Counted from the first letter of the stretch, positions 1 through 7,336 are shown. The stretch: DNA of 9,748 nt from Thermoprotei archaeon (GCA_027038805.1 JALWGO010000197.1:1-9748); one strand, 5' to 3'. Numbers and translations are program-made. Notes: a model not told the origin generated them from the sequence alone.

Positions 1-2
1 CT

Positions 3-488
3 CGCACAATATCCTTCATACTCAATGGTAGAAGAGTTACAGTAGAAGTAGAACCCAACGAGCTCCTATTAAACGTGTTGAGAGAAAAACTGGGAGTACT
101 TGGACCAAAATATGCTTGCGGTATAGGAGAATGTGGTGCCTGTACAGTACTAGTTGATGGAGAACCAGTACTCTCATGTCTAACCCTAGCAGTAGACGTT
201 GACGGTAAAACCGTTACAACAATAGAGGGTCTAGCAAAAGACAGTGAACTAGACTTAATACAGAAAGCATTCCTAGAAGCCTCTGCAATCCAGTGCGGCT
301 ACTGTACACCAGGCTTCATAATGGTGGTAAAGAAGCTCCTCGAAGAAAACCCGAACCCAACAGAAGAGGAAATCAGAGACTATATACGCGGAAACCTATG
401 CCGCTGCACGGGCTATGTCAACATTGTAAAAGCGATAAAACTAGCTGCGGAAAAGCTTAGGGAAATGAAGGAAAAGAAGATACAGTAA
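3..488 (+). CDS. Molybdenum hydroxylase iron-sulfur ([2Fe-2S]) small subunit, 5'-truncated
   Basis: This is the electron-transfer subunit of a xanthine/aldehyde oxidase-family enzyme (CoxS-like), which carries electrons from the molybdenum subunit to the FAD subunit. The reading frame is open to the left edge, giving 161 visible residues; the family is about 155-170 long, so only the start codon and a few residues are missing. A GTG at 75 is internal, because the coding signal upstream of it (FILNGRRVTVEVEPNELL) is the normal first beta strands of the ferredoxin domain. The plant-type cluster ligands are Cys39, 44, 47 and 59 (visible numbering; CGIGECGAC then SC). The helical second-cluster domain has CGYC (98, 101) and CRC (133, 135). 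All eight ligands are present. The large and medium subunits are not in view and would lie to the left; this appears to be the last gene of its operon. The substrate (aldehyde, glyceraldehyde, CO, purine) cannot be told from this subunit. Confidence 0.93.
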   Translation, partial: RTISFILNGRRVTVEVEPNELLLNVLREKLGVLGPKYACGIGECGACTVLVDGEPVLSCLTLAVDVDGKTVTTIEGLAKDSELDLIQKAFLEASAIQCGYCTPGFIMVVKKLLEENPNPTEEEIRDYIRGNLCRCTGYVNIVKAIKLAAEKLREMKEKKIQ

Positions 489-695
489 ACAATTTCATAC
501 TATCACGTTTTTCCCTTCCTCCCCCAATCCTTATAGGAACAGCATCCGTTGGTTACATATTATTGTTTATCTAAAATATTCGGTAAGACTAGAATAGTGT
601 TAAATCTGGGAGGAAAGGTATTAATTCTAGTAATACTATTATACTGAGTGTTAAATATAGCATTCTCAGAAAAACCCTCCGAGAAGGTGTAAGAC
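489..695. other. Intergenic region between the iron-sulfur subunit gene and pyrB
   Basis: This 207-bp gap has no credible ORF or RNA gene. Its left part has a T5 run at about 509-513 followed by a pyrimidine-rich stretch to about 532, which could end the upstream transcript. The right part is A/T-rich and holds the pyrB promoter. A GGGAGG at 608-613 resembles a ribosome-binding site but no start codon with an open frame follows. Confidence 0.6.
651..659 (+). promoter_or_regulatory. Probable box A (TATA) of pyrB
   Basis: TTAAATATA lies about 41 bp before the GTG start of pyrB. Using the usual archaeal distance of about 26 bp to transcription start, the transcript would begin near 681 and have a leader of about 15 nt. 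That leader contains AAGGTG (684-689), six bases before the GTG. The placement fits; the transcription start itself is inferred. Confidence 0.45.
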
Positions 696-1622
696 GTGGT
701 TTCACTTAAGGGTAAAGACATAATCTCCGCACTAGATTTTACGAGAGAAGAAGTTGAACACCTAATACGAGTTGCTGAGCAGTTACGTAAAGAAATAGAT
801 GAGAAGGGGATCCTAGACTACGCTAAGGGTAAGATAATGGCAACAGTATTCCTAGAGCCCAGCACTAGGACTAAGCTGAGCTTCCAGTACGCTATGGTGC
901 GCCTCGGTGGAACAGTTATAGACTTCGATGTCTCCACTTCAAGCCTAGCTAAGGGCGAGACAGACGTAGACACCTTGAGGATTATCGATGGCTATAATCC
1001 AGATGTAATAGTTTTGAGGCAGAAGAAACCCTTCTTCCCGAGAGAAATAGCACCCATTATAAAAGCACCAATAATAAGCGGAGGCGATGGTTGGAACGAG
1101 CATCCAACCCAGGCATTACTAGACGTTTATACTATTTGGAGAGAGCTTGGTAGGCTAGACGACCTAACTGTTGGTATAATGGGGGACCTCAAATACGGTA
1201 GAACGCCTAGTAGCCTCTCATACCTGCTCTCAAAGTTCAAGAACATCACGATATACTATATTGCTCCAGAACCACTCCAGATAAGAGAAGACGTTATAAA
1301 GAATATTGAGGGCAAGGTAACATACTATAAGGTAAACGATGTAAGCCAAGTAATAGAGAAACTAGACGTACTATACGTTACAAGACTCCAGAAAGAGAGA
1401 CTACCAGACCCAAGCCTCTACGAGAAGCTGAAGGGAAGCTATAAGATAGACAAGGAATTCCTATCAAAGTTTAAGAAAATACCTATAATAATGCACCCAC
1501 TACCAAGAACATGGGAGCTCGACCCAAGCGTAGACAGCCTACCGCAAGCCAAGTACTTCCAGCAAGCACAAAACGGAATGTACATGAGAGCAGCATTAAT
1601 CAAAGAAGTACTAGGAGTCTAA
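696..1622 (+). CDS. pyrB: Aspartate carbamoyltransferase, catalytic chain
   Basis: It joins carbamoyl phosphate to L-aspartate, the first committed step of pyrimidine synthesis, in the cytoplasm. At 308 residues it has family length. Conserved active-site elements are STRT (56-59), the Lys of the SLAKGE loop (86), HPTQ (136-139), GDLKYGRT (163-170, Arg169), TRLQKER (Arg230, Gln232) and HPLPR (267-271). The HPLPR loop and the Arg/Gln pair identify the aspartate enzyme rather than ornithine carbamoyltransferase. The GTG start is supported by AAGGTG six bases upstream. Two things are odd. The usual RHxxxGAA segment reads RQKKPFFP (from 108), keeping the Arg but replacing the His and Gly-Ala-Ala. 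The regulatory gene pyrI, normally next to pyrB in archaea, is absent: 50 bp downstream a gene runs the other way. Function is confidently assigned; whether it forms the allosteric holoenzyme is open. Confidence 0.95.
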   Translation: MVSLKGKDIISALDFTREEVEHLIRVAEQLRKEIDEKGILDYAKGKIMATVFLEPSTRTKLSFQYAMVRLGGTVIDFDVSTSSLAKGETDVDTLRIIDGYNPDVIVLRQKKPFFPREIAPIIKAPIISGGDGWNEHPTQALLDVYTIWRELGRLDDLTVGIMGDLKYGRTPSSLSYLLSKFKNITIYYIAPEPLQIREDVIKNIEGKVTYYKVNDVSQVIEKLDVLYVTRLQKERLPDPSLYEKLKGSYKIDKEFLSKFKKIPIIMHPLPRTWELDPSVDSLPQAKYFQQAQNGMYMRAALIKEVLGV

Positions 1623-1629
1623 CTAGAAG

Positions 1630-1658
1630 AAAAACCGATTACAACAAATCTCCTTTTT
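1630..1658. terminator. Convergent-gene terminator region (T5 on each strand)
   Basis: In the 50 bp between the converging ends of pyrB and the TrmB-like gene there is a T5 run on the plus strand (1654-1658), suitable for ending pyrB, and an A5 run (1630-1634) that is T5 on the minus strand, suitable for ending the sugar-transport block. Archaeal RNA polymerase stops at oligo-T without needing a hairpin. Assignment is by position and composition only. Confidence 0.5.
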
Positions 1659-1672
1659 ACTACAATTTGATA

Positions 1673-2719
1673 CTACTCTACTCGTAGCTCGATCAACCTG
1701 GCTTCAACATCCTCTATAGACGCTCCCAAACCACCTACCTCCACTTTTTCCCCTGATAGCGTCTCAACAACAAGGGTGCGGACATTGTCTCCAGGCGCCC
1801 TAATTATCTCCTTGATATATCCTTCGACTACTACTGGCTTCCTTGTACCGACCCTGTATCCCTTAATCCTGGTTCTCACATTGTATCCCTCATTTAATGC
1901 CCTCAATGCTACATCCATTGCTAGCCAGTGGTGAGTAGTGATGAATTTTTCCCCACGTTCCACCTCTACTGGTTTAATTGTTTCAGCTAGTCTCCAGTAC
2001 CCGAAATAGTATATTTCATTCATTATTAAGACGAGCTCCCATTCACGTGAATGCATTGTATAGTTCTCCGTCAACAACATTACATCTGATAAATCGGTTT
2101 CAAGAACCTGCAGTATACCAGTAGGCAGTCTCCTTATCTCTGCACGGTTTATAGCCATTGCCTGCTTGATTATCTTTTCCTCAACGTCTTTGCCTATAAT
2201 CGTTACCGCTAGTATTGAGTGTTTATCTCTTCGAAGCCTCTCATATATTGCCACCCACAACCTATCAAGTATACTATCACTAACAGATAGGAATCCATCA
2301 TATCTCATATCGGCTAGTATCTTCTTCGCCTTCTCTAACCCAGAGTCAAGACTATAGTTTATCCATATGAGCGGTTCACGTTCATGTACGCTAGACAAGT
2401 ATAGTTTCGATAACTCGTCTATTAACCTCTTAATCCTCAAGTACACGTCGTCAATATATCTCTTCGCATAGAGGTTCAATGCTACATCTGGTGATAGCGC
2501 ACGATAAGTTCTAGGCCTACCTATCTTAACCTCTACAAGCCCCTTCTTCAACAAAGAGTCTAATACCTCATATACTCTCGGCTGAGGAATCCCAGCTTTA
2601 GATGCGATAACAGAAGCAGAAGCTTCACCTATTTCAATTAGCGCTAAGTAAGCCCTAGCCTCATAGCCACGGAGGCCTACTAGTTCAAGGAGTTCTAGGA
2701 GCCTATTCGTATCAGCCAT
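1673..2719 (-). CDS. TrmB-family sugar-responsive transcriptional regulator
   Basis: This cytoplasmic DNA-binding protein probably represses the adjacent ABC transporter genes until a sugar binds. Its 348 residues match TrmB (about 340). Residues 1-75 are the winged helix-turn-helix (GLRGYEARAYLALIE, recognition helix around IPQPRVYEVLDSLLKKG, wing VKIGRPRTYRAL). Residues 85-110 form a linking helix. Residues 115-250 form the middle phospholipase-D-like fold ending in the conserved YYFGYWRLAE. Residues 255-345 form the C-terminal beta domain. In characterised TrmB the sugar sits between the last two domains. The ATG start follows GGTGTGAG by a few bases. It is the last gene of the transporter block, 141 bp after the ATPase gene, with a likely promoter and inverted repeat of its own, suggesting autoregulation. 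Sugar specificity cannot be read from sequence, so no gene symbol is given. Confidence 0.88.
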   Translation of the reverse strand: MADTNRLLELLELVGLRGYEARAYLALIEIGEASASVIASKAGIPQPRVYEVLDSLLKKGLVEVKIGRPRTYRALSPDVALNLYAKRYIDDVYLRIKRLIDELSKLYLSSVHEREPLIWINYSLDSGLEKAKKILADMRYDGFLSVSDSILDRLWVAIYERLRRDKHSILAVTIIGKDVEEKIIKQAMAINRAEIRRLPTGILQVLETDLSDVMLLTENYTMHSREWELVLIMNEIYYFGYWRLAETIKPVEVERGEKFITTHHWLAMDVALRALNEGYNVRTRIKGYRVGTRKPVVVEGYIKEIIRAPGDNVRTLVVETLSGEKVEVGGLGASIEDVEARLIELRVE

Positions 2720-2757
2720 TCTCTCACACCATGCTTTTTACCAAGACCTAGACATAC

Positions 2758-2774
2758 TGTATAGGGGTTATACA
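2758..2774. promoter_or_regulatory. Candidate operator: TGTATA-N5-TATACA inverted repeat
   Basis: A perfect 6-bp inverted repeat with the 5-nt spacer GGGGT lies 39 bp upstream of the TrmB-like gene. It sits between the probable box A (2784-2792) and the predicted transcription start near 2761, where bound protein would block polymerase. The TrmB-like regulator is the obvious candidate ligand. The repeat is seen; its role is inferred. Confidence 0.45.
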
Positions 2775-2783
2775 TGCTATAGG

Positions 2784-2792
2784 TAAAATAAG
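2784..2792 (-). promoter_or_regulatory. Probable box A of the trmB-like gene
   Basis: Read on the minus strand the sequence is CTTATTTTA, about 65 bp before the ATG, giving a predicted start of transcription near 2761. The same CTTATTTTA core occurs at the matching place before the binding-protein gene, which strengthens both calls. Confidence 0.45.
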
Positions 2793-2860
2793 ACCTTATA
2801 ATCATCTTACCACGTTATTACCTTAATCTATTTATCATCTAATGCTTTCTACGAGGTTAG

Positions 2861-3967
2861 CTAAACCAATACTTTTTCAGTTGCTGGATCAAACACGTAT
2901 ATTCTCTGCGGGTCAATGTATAGTTTTATCTTTGACCCAGGCTCAAACATTACCTCCTTAATGGTTCTAACTTTAACTATAGTATCATCTAACTTAACAT
3001 TGATTATGGTCTCCGTACCCAGTGGTTCAACTACGTAGACCTCGGCTTCAACTATATTGTTTTCACGTCTCCCACGATCTTCTACGATACCTATATGCTC
3101 AGGTCTTATGCCCAGTACAACCTCCTTGTCAACACCTAATTTCTTCTCAATTATTCTCCCCATCTCATCGGATATTATTATCTTAAAGGTCTTGCCCCGC
3201 AACACGTAGTGGTCTTTTTCTAAACCGAATACCACGTTAATGAAATTCATTGGAGGAGTACCTATGAATCCCGCTACAAACAGTGTTTTCGGCTTATGGT
3301 ATATTTCTCTAGGAGACCCTACTTGAAGCACTCTACCCTTATTCATAACCGCTATTCGATCAGCCATGCTCATAGCCTCCACTTGGTCGTGGGTGACATA
3401 GATTGTCGTTATCTTTAACTCCTTTTGAATCCTCTTAATCTCGGCTCTCATCCTAATCCTAAGTAGAGCGTCGAGATTACTGAGGGGTTCATCCATTAAC
3501 CATACCTTGGGGTGGCGGACAAGTGCTCTAGCTAAAGCTACACGTTGCTGCTGGCCACCGCTAAGTTGTCTGGGGTAGCGGTCGAGTAGCTCTTCTATTC
3601 CGAGAAGACTTGCGATCTCTCTTACTCTCTTATCGACTTCGTCTTTAGGCATTTTACGTACTTTTAAGGGAAAGGCTATGTTGTCATAGACCTTCATGTG
3701 GGGGTAGAGAGCATAGGTTTGGAAAACCATAGCGACGTCTCTCTTCCTTGGAGGCAACTCTGTTACGTCTCTATCACCTATGTATACTCTACCCTTTGTA
3801 GGCTTCTCTAAGCCAGCAACTATTCTAAGAGTAGTTGTCTTACCACAACCACTAGGGCCTAGGAGTACGAAGAATTCTCCATCCCTAATCTTAAGGCTTA
3901 TATCATTCACAGCTACTGTTTTCGGGGGGAATATCTTCGTTATATGGTCTAGTTCAACAGTGGTCAC
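2861..3967 (-). CDS. Sugar ABC transporter ATP-binding protein (MalK/UgpC type)
   Basis: This is the ATPase subunit that powers sugar import on the inner face of the membrane. Its 368 residues match the MalK family. Residues 1-235 are the nucleotide-binding domain: Walker A GPSGCGKT (37-44), Q-loop Gln83 in VFQTYALYPHM, signature LSGGQQ (135-140), Walker B VWLMDE (155-160), D-loop SNLDA and switch His193. Residues 240-365 form the C-terminal OB/TOBE-like regulatory domain (LGIRPEHIGIV at 285-295), characteristic of carbohydrate transporters. All catalytic residues are intact. The GTG start is preceded by AGGTGA at six bases. It lies 47 bp after the second permease gene, in the same direction, and is presumably co-transcribed. 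The sugar carried is not evident, although the MalK type suggests di- or oligosaccharides or polyols. Confidence 0.95.
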   Translation of the reverse strand: MTTVELDHITKIFPPKTVAVNDISLKIRDGEFFVLLGPSGCGKTTTLRIVAGLEKPTKGRVYIGDRDVTELPPRKRDVAMVFQTYALYPHMKVYDNIAFPLKVRKMPKDEVDKRVREIASLLGIEELLDRYPRQLSGGQQQRVALARALVRHPKVWLMDEPLSNLDALLRIRMRAEIKRIQKELKITTIYVTHDQVEAMSMADRIAVMNKGRVLQVGSPREIYHKPKTLFVAGFIGTPPMNFINVVFGLEKDHYVLRGKTFKIIISDEMGRIIEKKLGVDKEVVLGIRPEHIGIVEDRGRRENNIVEAEVYVVEPLGTETIINVKLDDTIVKVRTIKEVMFEPGSKIKLYIDPQRIYVFDPATEKVLV

Positions 3968-3968
3968 T

Positions 3969-3981
3969 CTAGGTCACCTAG
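3969..3981. repeat. 13-bp palindrome overlapping the ATPase gene's ribosome-binding site
   Basis: CTAGGT-C-ACCTAG is a perfect 6-bp inverted repeat around one central base and includes the AGGTGA ribosome-binding site of the downstream gene. It could be a protein site or could form a short RNA stem (CTAG/CTAG) that partly hides the site, but it could also be chance. Confidence 0.3.
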
Positions 3982-4014
3982 TCCCTATGACTATATGGAT
4001 TATTATATGAAGAC

Positions 4015-4851
4015 CTACCTTGATACAAGGCCTGCTATACCCCTCTTCAAGTATTTTTGAACTGTGAGGAAGACTATGAGGACGGGGAGTGAGTATAGGA
4101 TTGAAAAAGCCGAGAGCTTACCGTATTCAACTCTACCGTATTCCCCGAAGAAGAATTGTAGTCCAACAGAAGCGGGCATAAGTGATGGTGTTTTAATAAT
4201 CATTAATGGTAGTACGAATTGACTCCAACTAGTTACAAAGGATAATAGCCATATAGTAGCGATACCCGGTGCCGCTAGAGGCAGTGTTATTTTAAGGAAT
4301 GATCCTAGCCTAGTACATCCATCGATCATAGCGGCTTCCTCATATGTTACTGGTATTGATCTGAGAAAGCTTTCAGCAATCATCATTGTGAAGGGTAGTA
4401 TTAGTGCAGACATAGCTAGTACGAGGCCGTGTATAGTATCCATCATACCCCATGAGCGGTAGAGTATCATTATGGGTAATGCGAGTATTAGAGGGGGTAT
4501 AAGCCTAAAGACTATGAATGCTGTAAGCATAGCGCCTTGTCCGCGGAAGCTGTAGCGTGTGAGAACGTATGCCGCTAGAATAGATGTTATAGTAACTATT
4601 GTTGCAACGAGAGTAGATATTATCGCTGAGTTCACAATCCACATTAAAGGTGGTACGCCGCTAACGGGTTCTGCTAGAAGCATGAAGTTTCTAAGAGATA
4701 TAGTGCTCGGTATACGGAATTCTGGTGAAGCATTTGGATCAAACGCGGAGAGTACAAGCCACACTAATGGTATGCCGAAGAATAATGCTATTACTACGAG
4801 TAGTGTCCATAAAGCCACGATTTTAGCTATCCTTAATACGACCACGGCCAT
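4015..4851 (-). CDS. Sugar ABC transporter permease, MalG-like
   Basis: This is the second inner-membrane channel subunit of the sugar importer. I place the start at the ATG in the TGATG overlap with the stop of the preceding permease gene (278 residues); an in-frame GTG two codons earlier, at 4857, would add only two residues. Hydrophobic segments lie, counting from the ATG, at about 8-36, 72-98, 108-132, 141-160, 198-221 and 246-264, the six-helix layout of the family. The cytoplasmic EAA loop that docks onto the ATPase is clear: EEAAMIDGCTRLGSFLKITLP at about 171-191, with the diagnostic acidic-G then LP. The charged-poor C-terminus is normal. The one-base overlap implies translation coupled to MalF, which keeps the two channel halves in balance. 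Confidence 0.93.
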   Translation of the reverse strand: MAVVVLRIAKIVALWTLLVVIALFFGIPLVWLVLSAFDPNASPEFRIPSTISLRNFMLLAEPVSGVPPLMWIVNSAIISTLVATIVTITSILAAYVLTRYSFRGQGAMLTAFIVFRLIPPLILALPIMILYRSWGMMDTIHGLVLAMSALILPFTMMIAESFLRSIPVTYEEAAMIDGCTRLGSFLKITLPLAAPGIATIWLLSFVTSWSQFVLPLMIIKTPSLMPASVGLQFFFGEYGRVEYGKLSAFSILYSLPVLIVFLTVQKYLKRGIAGLVSR

Positions 4852-5768
4852 CACCACTTCTTAAGGTAACCTATTGCGCGTAGATACACTATTATCATAG
4901 CCAAAACTATGAGAAACATTATGTTTGCCGCCGTGGCCGCATAGGATACCTCGTAAACGTTTATTGCGTCATAATAGACGTAGAGAGTCCATATCTGAGC
5001 TACACCGCCCTGACCACTCGGGCCGACTATCATGAAAGGCATGGTGAAGACTCCATAAGTCCAGATTGTTATGAGTATAAAGTCTACTAGGATTGCCTGG
5101 GAGATCAGCGGTAATATTATATGTCTAAACCTATACCAGGGTCCTGCGCCATCTATTTCAGCTGCCTCGTAAATGTATTGTGGAATCCCCTCGAGAGCCG
5201 CTGTAAACAATATCATTGAGAACGCGGTACCCCTCCAAATATTTGCTACAACTATTGTCTCGAAGGGGTAGCGGACGTAGACGTCATCGTTGATTCCTAG
5301 GAGCATTGATATGAGTCCACCTTTACTAGTAATGGCGCTCCAAGCATATCCGGCAACAACTTCTGGGATAATCCATGCAATGAATACTAGTATGGAAGCA
5401 GTTATCTTTAGAGCCTTCGTAATCTTACCTAAAACTCCCTCAGGCTCCTTGGCTCGTAGCATTAATGCTAAGCCTAGGCCTAGGAAAGCTTGGCCTATAA
5501 TGGCCGAGAATACCGTGAACATAAAGCTGACGCGAAGAGTATTATAGAAGCTCGGGTCACGGAGAATGCGTACATAGTTTTCCAAGCCAATAAACTCGTA
5601 AGCTCGTGCCCTAGGGCCAGTGAGCGCGTAATTAGTCATACTAATGTAGATGTTCCAGATAACTGGGAATACCACGAATATGCCTATCAAGGCTAGTGCT
5701 GGGAGTATGAGTAGTCTAGCACCTGTACCCTCTAAGAGCATATCCTTTAAACGCTCAATAGACGGCAA
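4851..5768 (-). CDS. Sugar ABC transporter permease, MalF-like
   Basis: This is the first inner-membrane channel subunit of the sugar importer. It has 305 residues and six predicted membrane helices (about 18-42, 78-104, 120-145, 172-192, 222-246, 275-297). The ATPase-docking EAA loop reads YEAAEIDGAGPWYRFRHIILP at 200-220. The periplasmic-type N-terminal extension of enterobacterial MalF is absent, as is normal for archaeal and Gram-positive members. The start is TTG with GAGG-rich sequence just upstream; an in-frame ATG at codon 10 is less well placed for ribosome binding. It follows the binding-protein gene after 103 bp that contain two possible RNA hairpins, and its stop overlaps the next permease start as TGATG. 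Confidence 0.92.
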   Translation of the reverse strand: MPSIERLKDMLLEGTGARLLILPALALIGIFVVFPVIWNIYISMTNYALTGPRARAYEFIGLENYVRILRDPSFYNTLRVSFMFTVFSAIIGQAFLGLGLALMLRAKEPEGVLGKITKALKITASILVFIAWIIPEVVAGYAWSAITSKGGLISMLLGINDDVYVRYPFETIVVANIWRGTAFSMILFTAALEGIPQYIYEAAEIDGAGPWYRFRHIILPLISQAILVDFILITIWTYGVFTMPFMIVGPSGQGGVAQIWTLYVYYDAINVYEVSYAATAANIMFLIVLAMIIVYLRAIGYLKKW

Positions 5769-5777
5769 AGCCTCTTA

Positions 5778-5815
5778 TCCTCTACTCCTAGCATTTAAAC
5801 ATGATATGTAGAGGA
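5778..5815 (-). promoter_or_regulatory. Possible intercistronic hairpin over the malF-like ribosome-binding site
   Basis: TCCTCTAC (5778-5785) and GTAGAGGA (5808-5815) are perfect 8-bp inverted arms separated by 22 nt. In the minus-strand transcript the downstream arm is GUAGAGGA, ending 9 nt before the TTG start of the permease gene, and so would bury its purine-rich ribosome-binding sequence. Reduced translation of the channel relative to the binding protein is the inferred effect. Confidence 0.4.
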
Positions 5816-5833
5816 GTGGGGGATGTGGAAGGT

Positions 5834-5854
5834 AAAAATAATGTAGTGTACATT
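5834..5854 (-). terminator. Terminator- or attenuator-like hairpin plus T5 after the binding-protein gene
   Basis: Read on the minus strand, AATGTA-CAC-TACATT forms a 6-bp stem with a 3-nt loop (5840-5854), followed one base later by TTTTT (5834-5838). It begins 17 nt after the stop codon of the binding-protein gene. Partial termination here would yield more binding-protein mRNA than permease mRNA, the usual stoichiometry. The stem is A/T-rich and weak at high temperature, so the T5 run may be the real signal. Confidence 0.45.
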
Positions 5855-5871
5855 TTGTATTCATCTAACTA

Positions 5872-7332
5872 TTAGCTCTTTACCACCTGGTATTCTACTA
5901 CGTTGTCTGCTCCAACAGTCTCCTTAAGCATATTACAGTACTCATTGAGTGCTTGGTCGGGATCCGTTATCTTGCCACGTATAATCTTCTCTGTTATCTC
6001 CTGGATGATATTCGAAACCTTCGGATAATCTGGTAGCGCATCTCTAAAGTCTGTGAACTTTAGATACTCTGTAACGTTTTTGAGATAGGCGTTCTTCGCA
6101 TACTCTGGTACTTGTACAGCATCTATTCTTGGAGCTATCTTACCATACTTTGCGCAGAACTTTGCTATATTATCCCTACTAGCTATCGTCTCCACTAGTT
6201 TCCAAGCCGCTTCGAGCTTGTTTTTATCCTTAGCCAAGTTAGCGTTAAGGACTATAGCCCACCCACCAGAAACTGTTACGAACTGTGGCTCACCGTGTGC
6301 TCCACCACTATATCCTGGCATCTTAGCGTAGCCTATGTGCTGTGCTTCACAATTAGTATAACATACAGTATTATTACCGCACTCGCCTACACAGGCTTTG
6401 AGAGGTGCTACACCTTTAGGCCCCCAGCCTTCACCCCACTCCCATGATCCCCCTATATCCATTGCAACTTTTCCTTCAGAGAATACTTTTCTATGAGTAG
6501 CCCATACGTCTGGTGCGAAATTGTATTCTATGGGCCCTATCTTGTACTTCTGGTAAACATCTATGTAGAACTTAAAGGCCCTCCATAGGGCCGTACTCTT
6601 ACAAATCCATTTACCCTTACTGTAATCGTATAGTCTATTATATGGAGGCTTATCTGCGCCAAGCAGCACCATGTAGAAGCCCTGCATAGTGGTGCCTTCT
6701 CCCCACTTAGTACCAGCGGGTATGTATAATGGGTAGAACTCGTCTATTCCGAGGGCGCTCTTGATCTTATCTGCATTCTCTTTTAATACCTCTGCGGCCT
6801 TGAATATGTCATCCCAGGTCTTAGGCTGCCAGTTCCTGGGTAGACCAGCCATTTCGAATATATCTTTGCGATACCATATCATACGTACATCTGTGTCTAT
6901 CATTACACCATATACTTTCCCGTTCCATTCAACGATTTTCTTCATAGGCTCAGGGTACTGGCTCCAACCGCTCCACTTCGACACAAAGTCGTCTAAAGCG
7001 TAAAGGTATCCTGCGGAAGCATAAGATGGAATCATAAAGCTGTCAACTATAACTATATCGCCAGCCGTACCAGCGGCGAAGTCGTTTGTTATAACTTTAA
7101 CGAAGTCCTGCCCATAGGGTATCATTTTCTCTTGGACTTCAATACCCTTAGACTTCATTTCTTCAACATATTTTGCCAAGGCTGGTTTAACGAGATCTTT
7201 CCACGGCTCACCATACTCTATAACTAGTTTGATCTTAGTAGGCCCCTTAGGTATTGCCAGATATACTCCAACACCTATAACAACTATCACTATTACAGCA
7301 ATCGTGGTATACAATAATGTTTTAGACTTCAC
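5872..7332 (-). CDS. Sugar ABC transporter substrate-binding protein, membrane-anchored
   Basis: This extracellular protein captures the sugar and hands it to the permeases. It is a family 1 (UgpB/MalE-like) binding protein of 486 residues, long for the family. I choose the GTG at 7332: a strong GGGAGGT lies four bases before it, whereas the longer GTG start at 7350 would put that site inside the coding region. The new N-terminus (MKSKTLLYTTIAVIVIVVIG) is a short basic stretch plus one hydrophobic helix with no lipobox cysteine, so it is anchored or cleaved by an archaeal peptidase. Typical motifs include GDIVIVDSFMIPSYASAGYL, WNGKVYGVMIDTDVRMIWYRKDIF and AMDIGGSWEW. Unusual is an insertion with Cys314, 318, 324 and 328 spaced C-x3-C-x5-C-x3-C, inside which NNT is a possible N-glycosylation site. 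It is the first gene of the block, and its promoter carries an inverted repeat. Substrate unknown. Confidence 0.9.
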   Translation of the reverse strand: MKSKTLLYTTIAVIVIVVIGVGVYLAIPKGPTKIKLVIEYGEPWKDLVKPALAKYVEEMKSKGIEVQEKMIPYGQDFVKVITNDFAAGTAGDIVIVDSFMIPSYASAGYLYALDDFVSKWSGWSQYPEPMKKIVEWNGKVYGVMIDTDVRMIWYRKDIFEMAGLPRNWQPKTWDDIFKAAEVLKENADKIKSALGIDEFYPLYIPAGTKWGEGTTMQGFYMVLLGADKPPYNRLYDYSKGKWICKSTALWRAFKFYIDVYQKYKIGPIEYNFAPDVWATHRKVFSEGKVAMDIGGSWEWGEGWGPKGVAPLKACVGECGNNTVCYTNCEAQHIGYAKMPGYSGGAHGEPQFVTVSGGWAIVLNANLAKDKNKLEAAWKLVETIASRDNIAKFCAKYGKIAPRIDAVQVPEYAKNAYLKNVTEYLKFTDFRDALPDYPKVSNIIQEITEKIIRGKITDPDQALNEYCNMLKETVGADNVVEYQVVKS

Positions 7333-7336
7333 AAAT

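Noticed and set aside
515..535. Purine-rich GGGGGAGGAAGGG on the minus strand before ATG/GTG codons
   Set aside because: Frames from these starts run only 2-13 codons, and the sequence is better read as a pyrimidine-rich end signal for the plus-strand gene.
1936..1985. GTGATGA resembling the C box of a C/D guide RNA
   Set aside because: It is antisense inside the TrmB-like gene and no CTGA D or D' boxes follow at suitable distances.
4559..4864. Plus-strand frame of 101 codons opposite the MalG-like permease
   Set aside because: The permease has the EAA loop and proper membrane layout; the antisense frame has no recognisable feature or ribosome-binding site.
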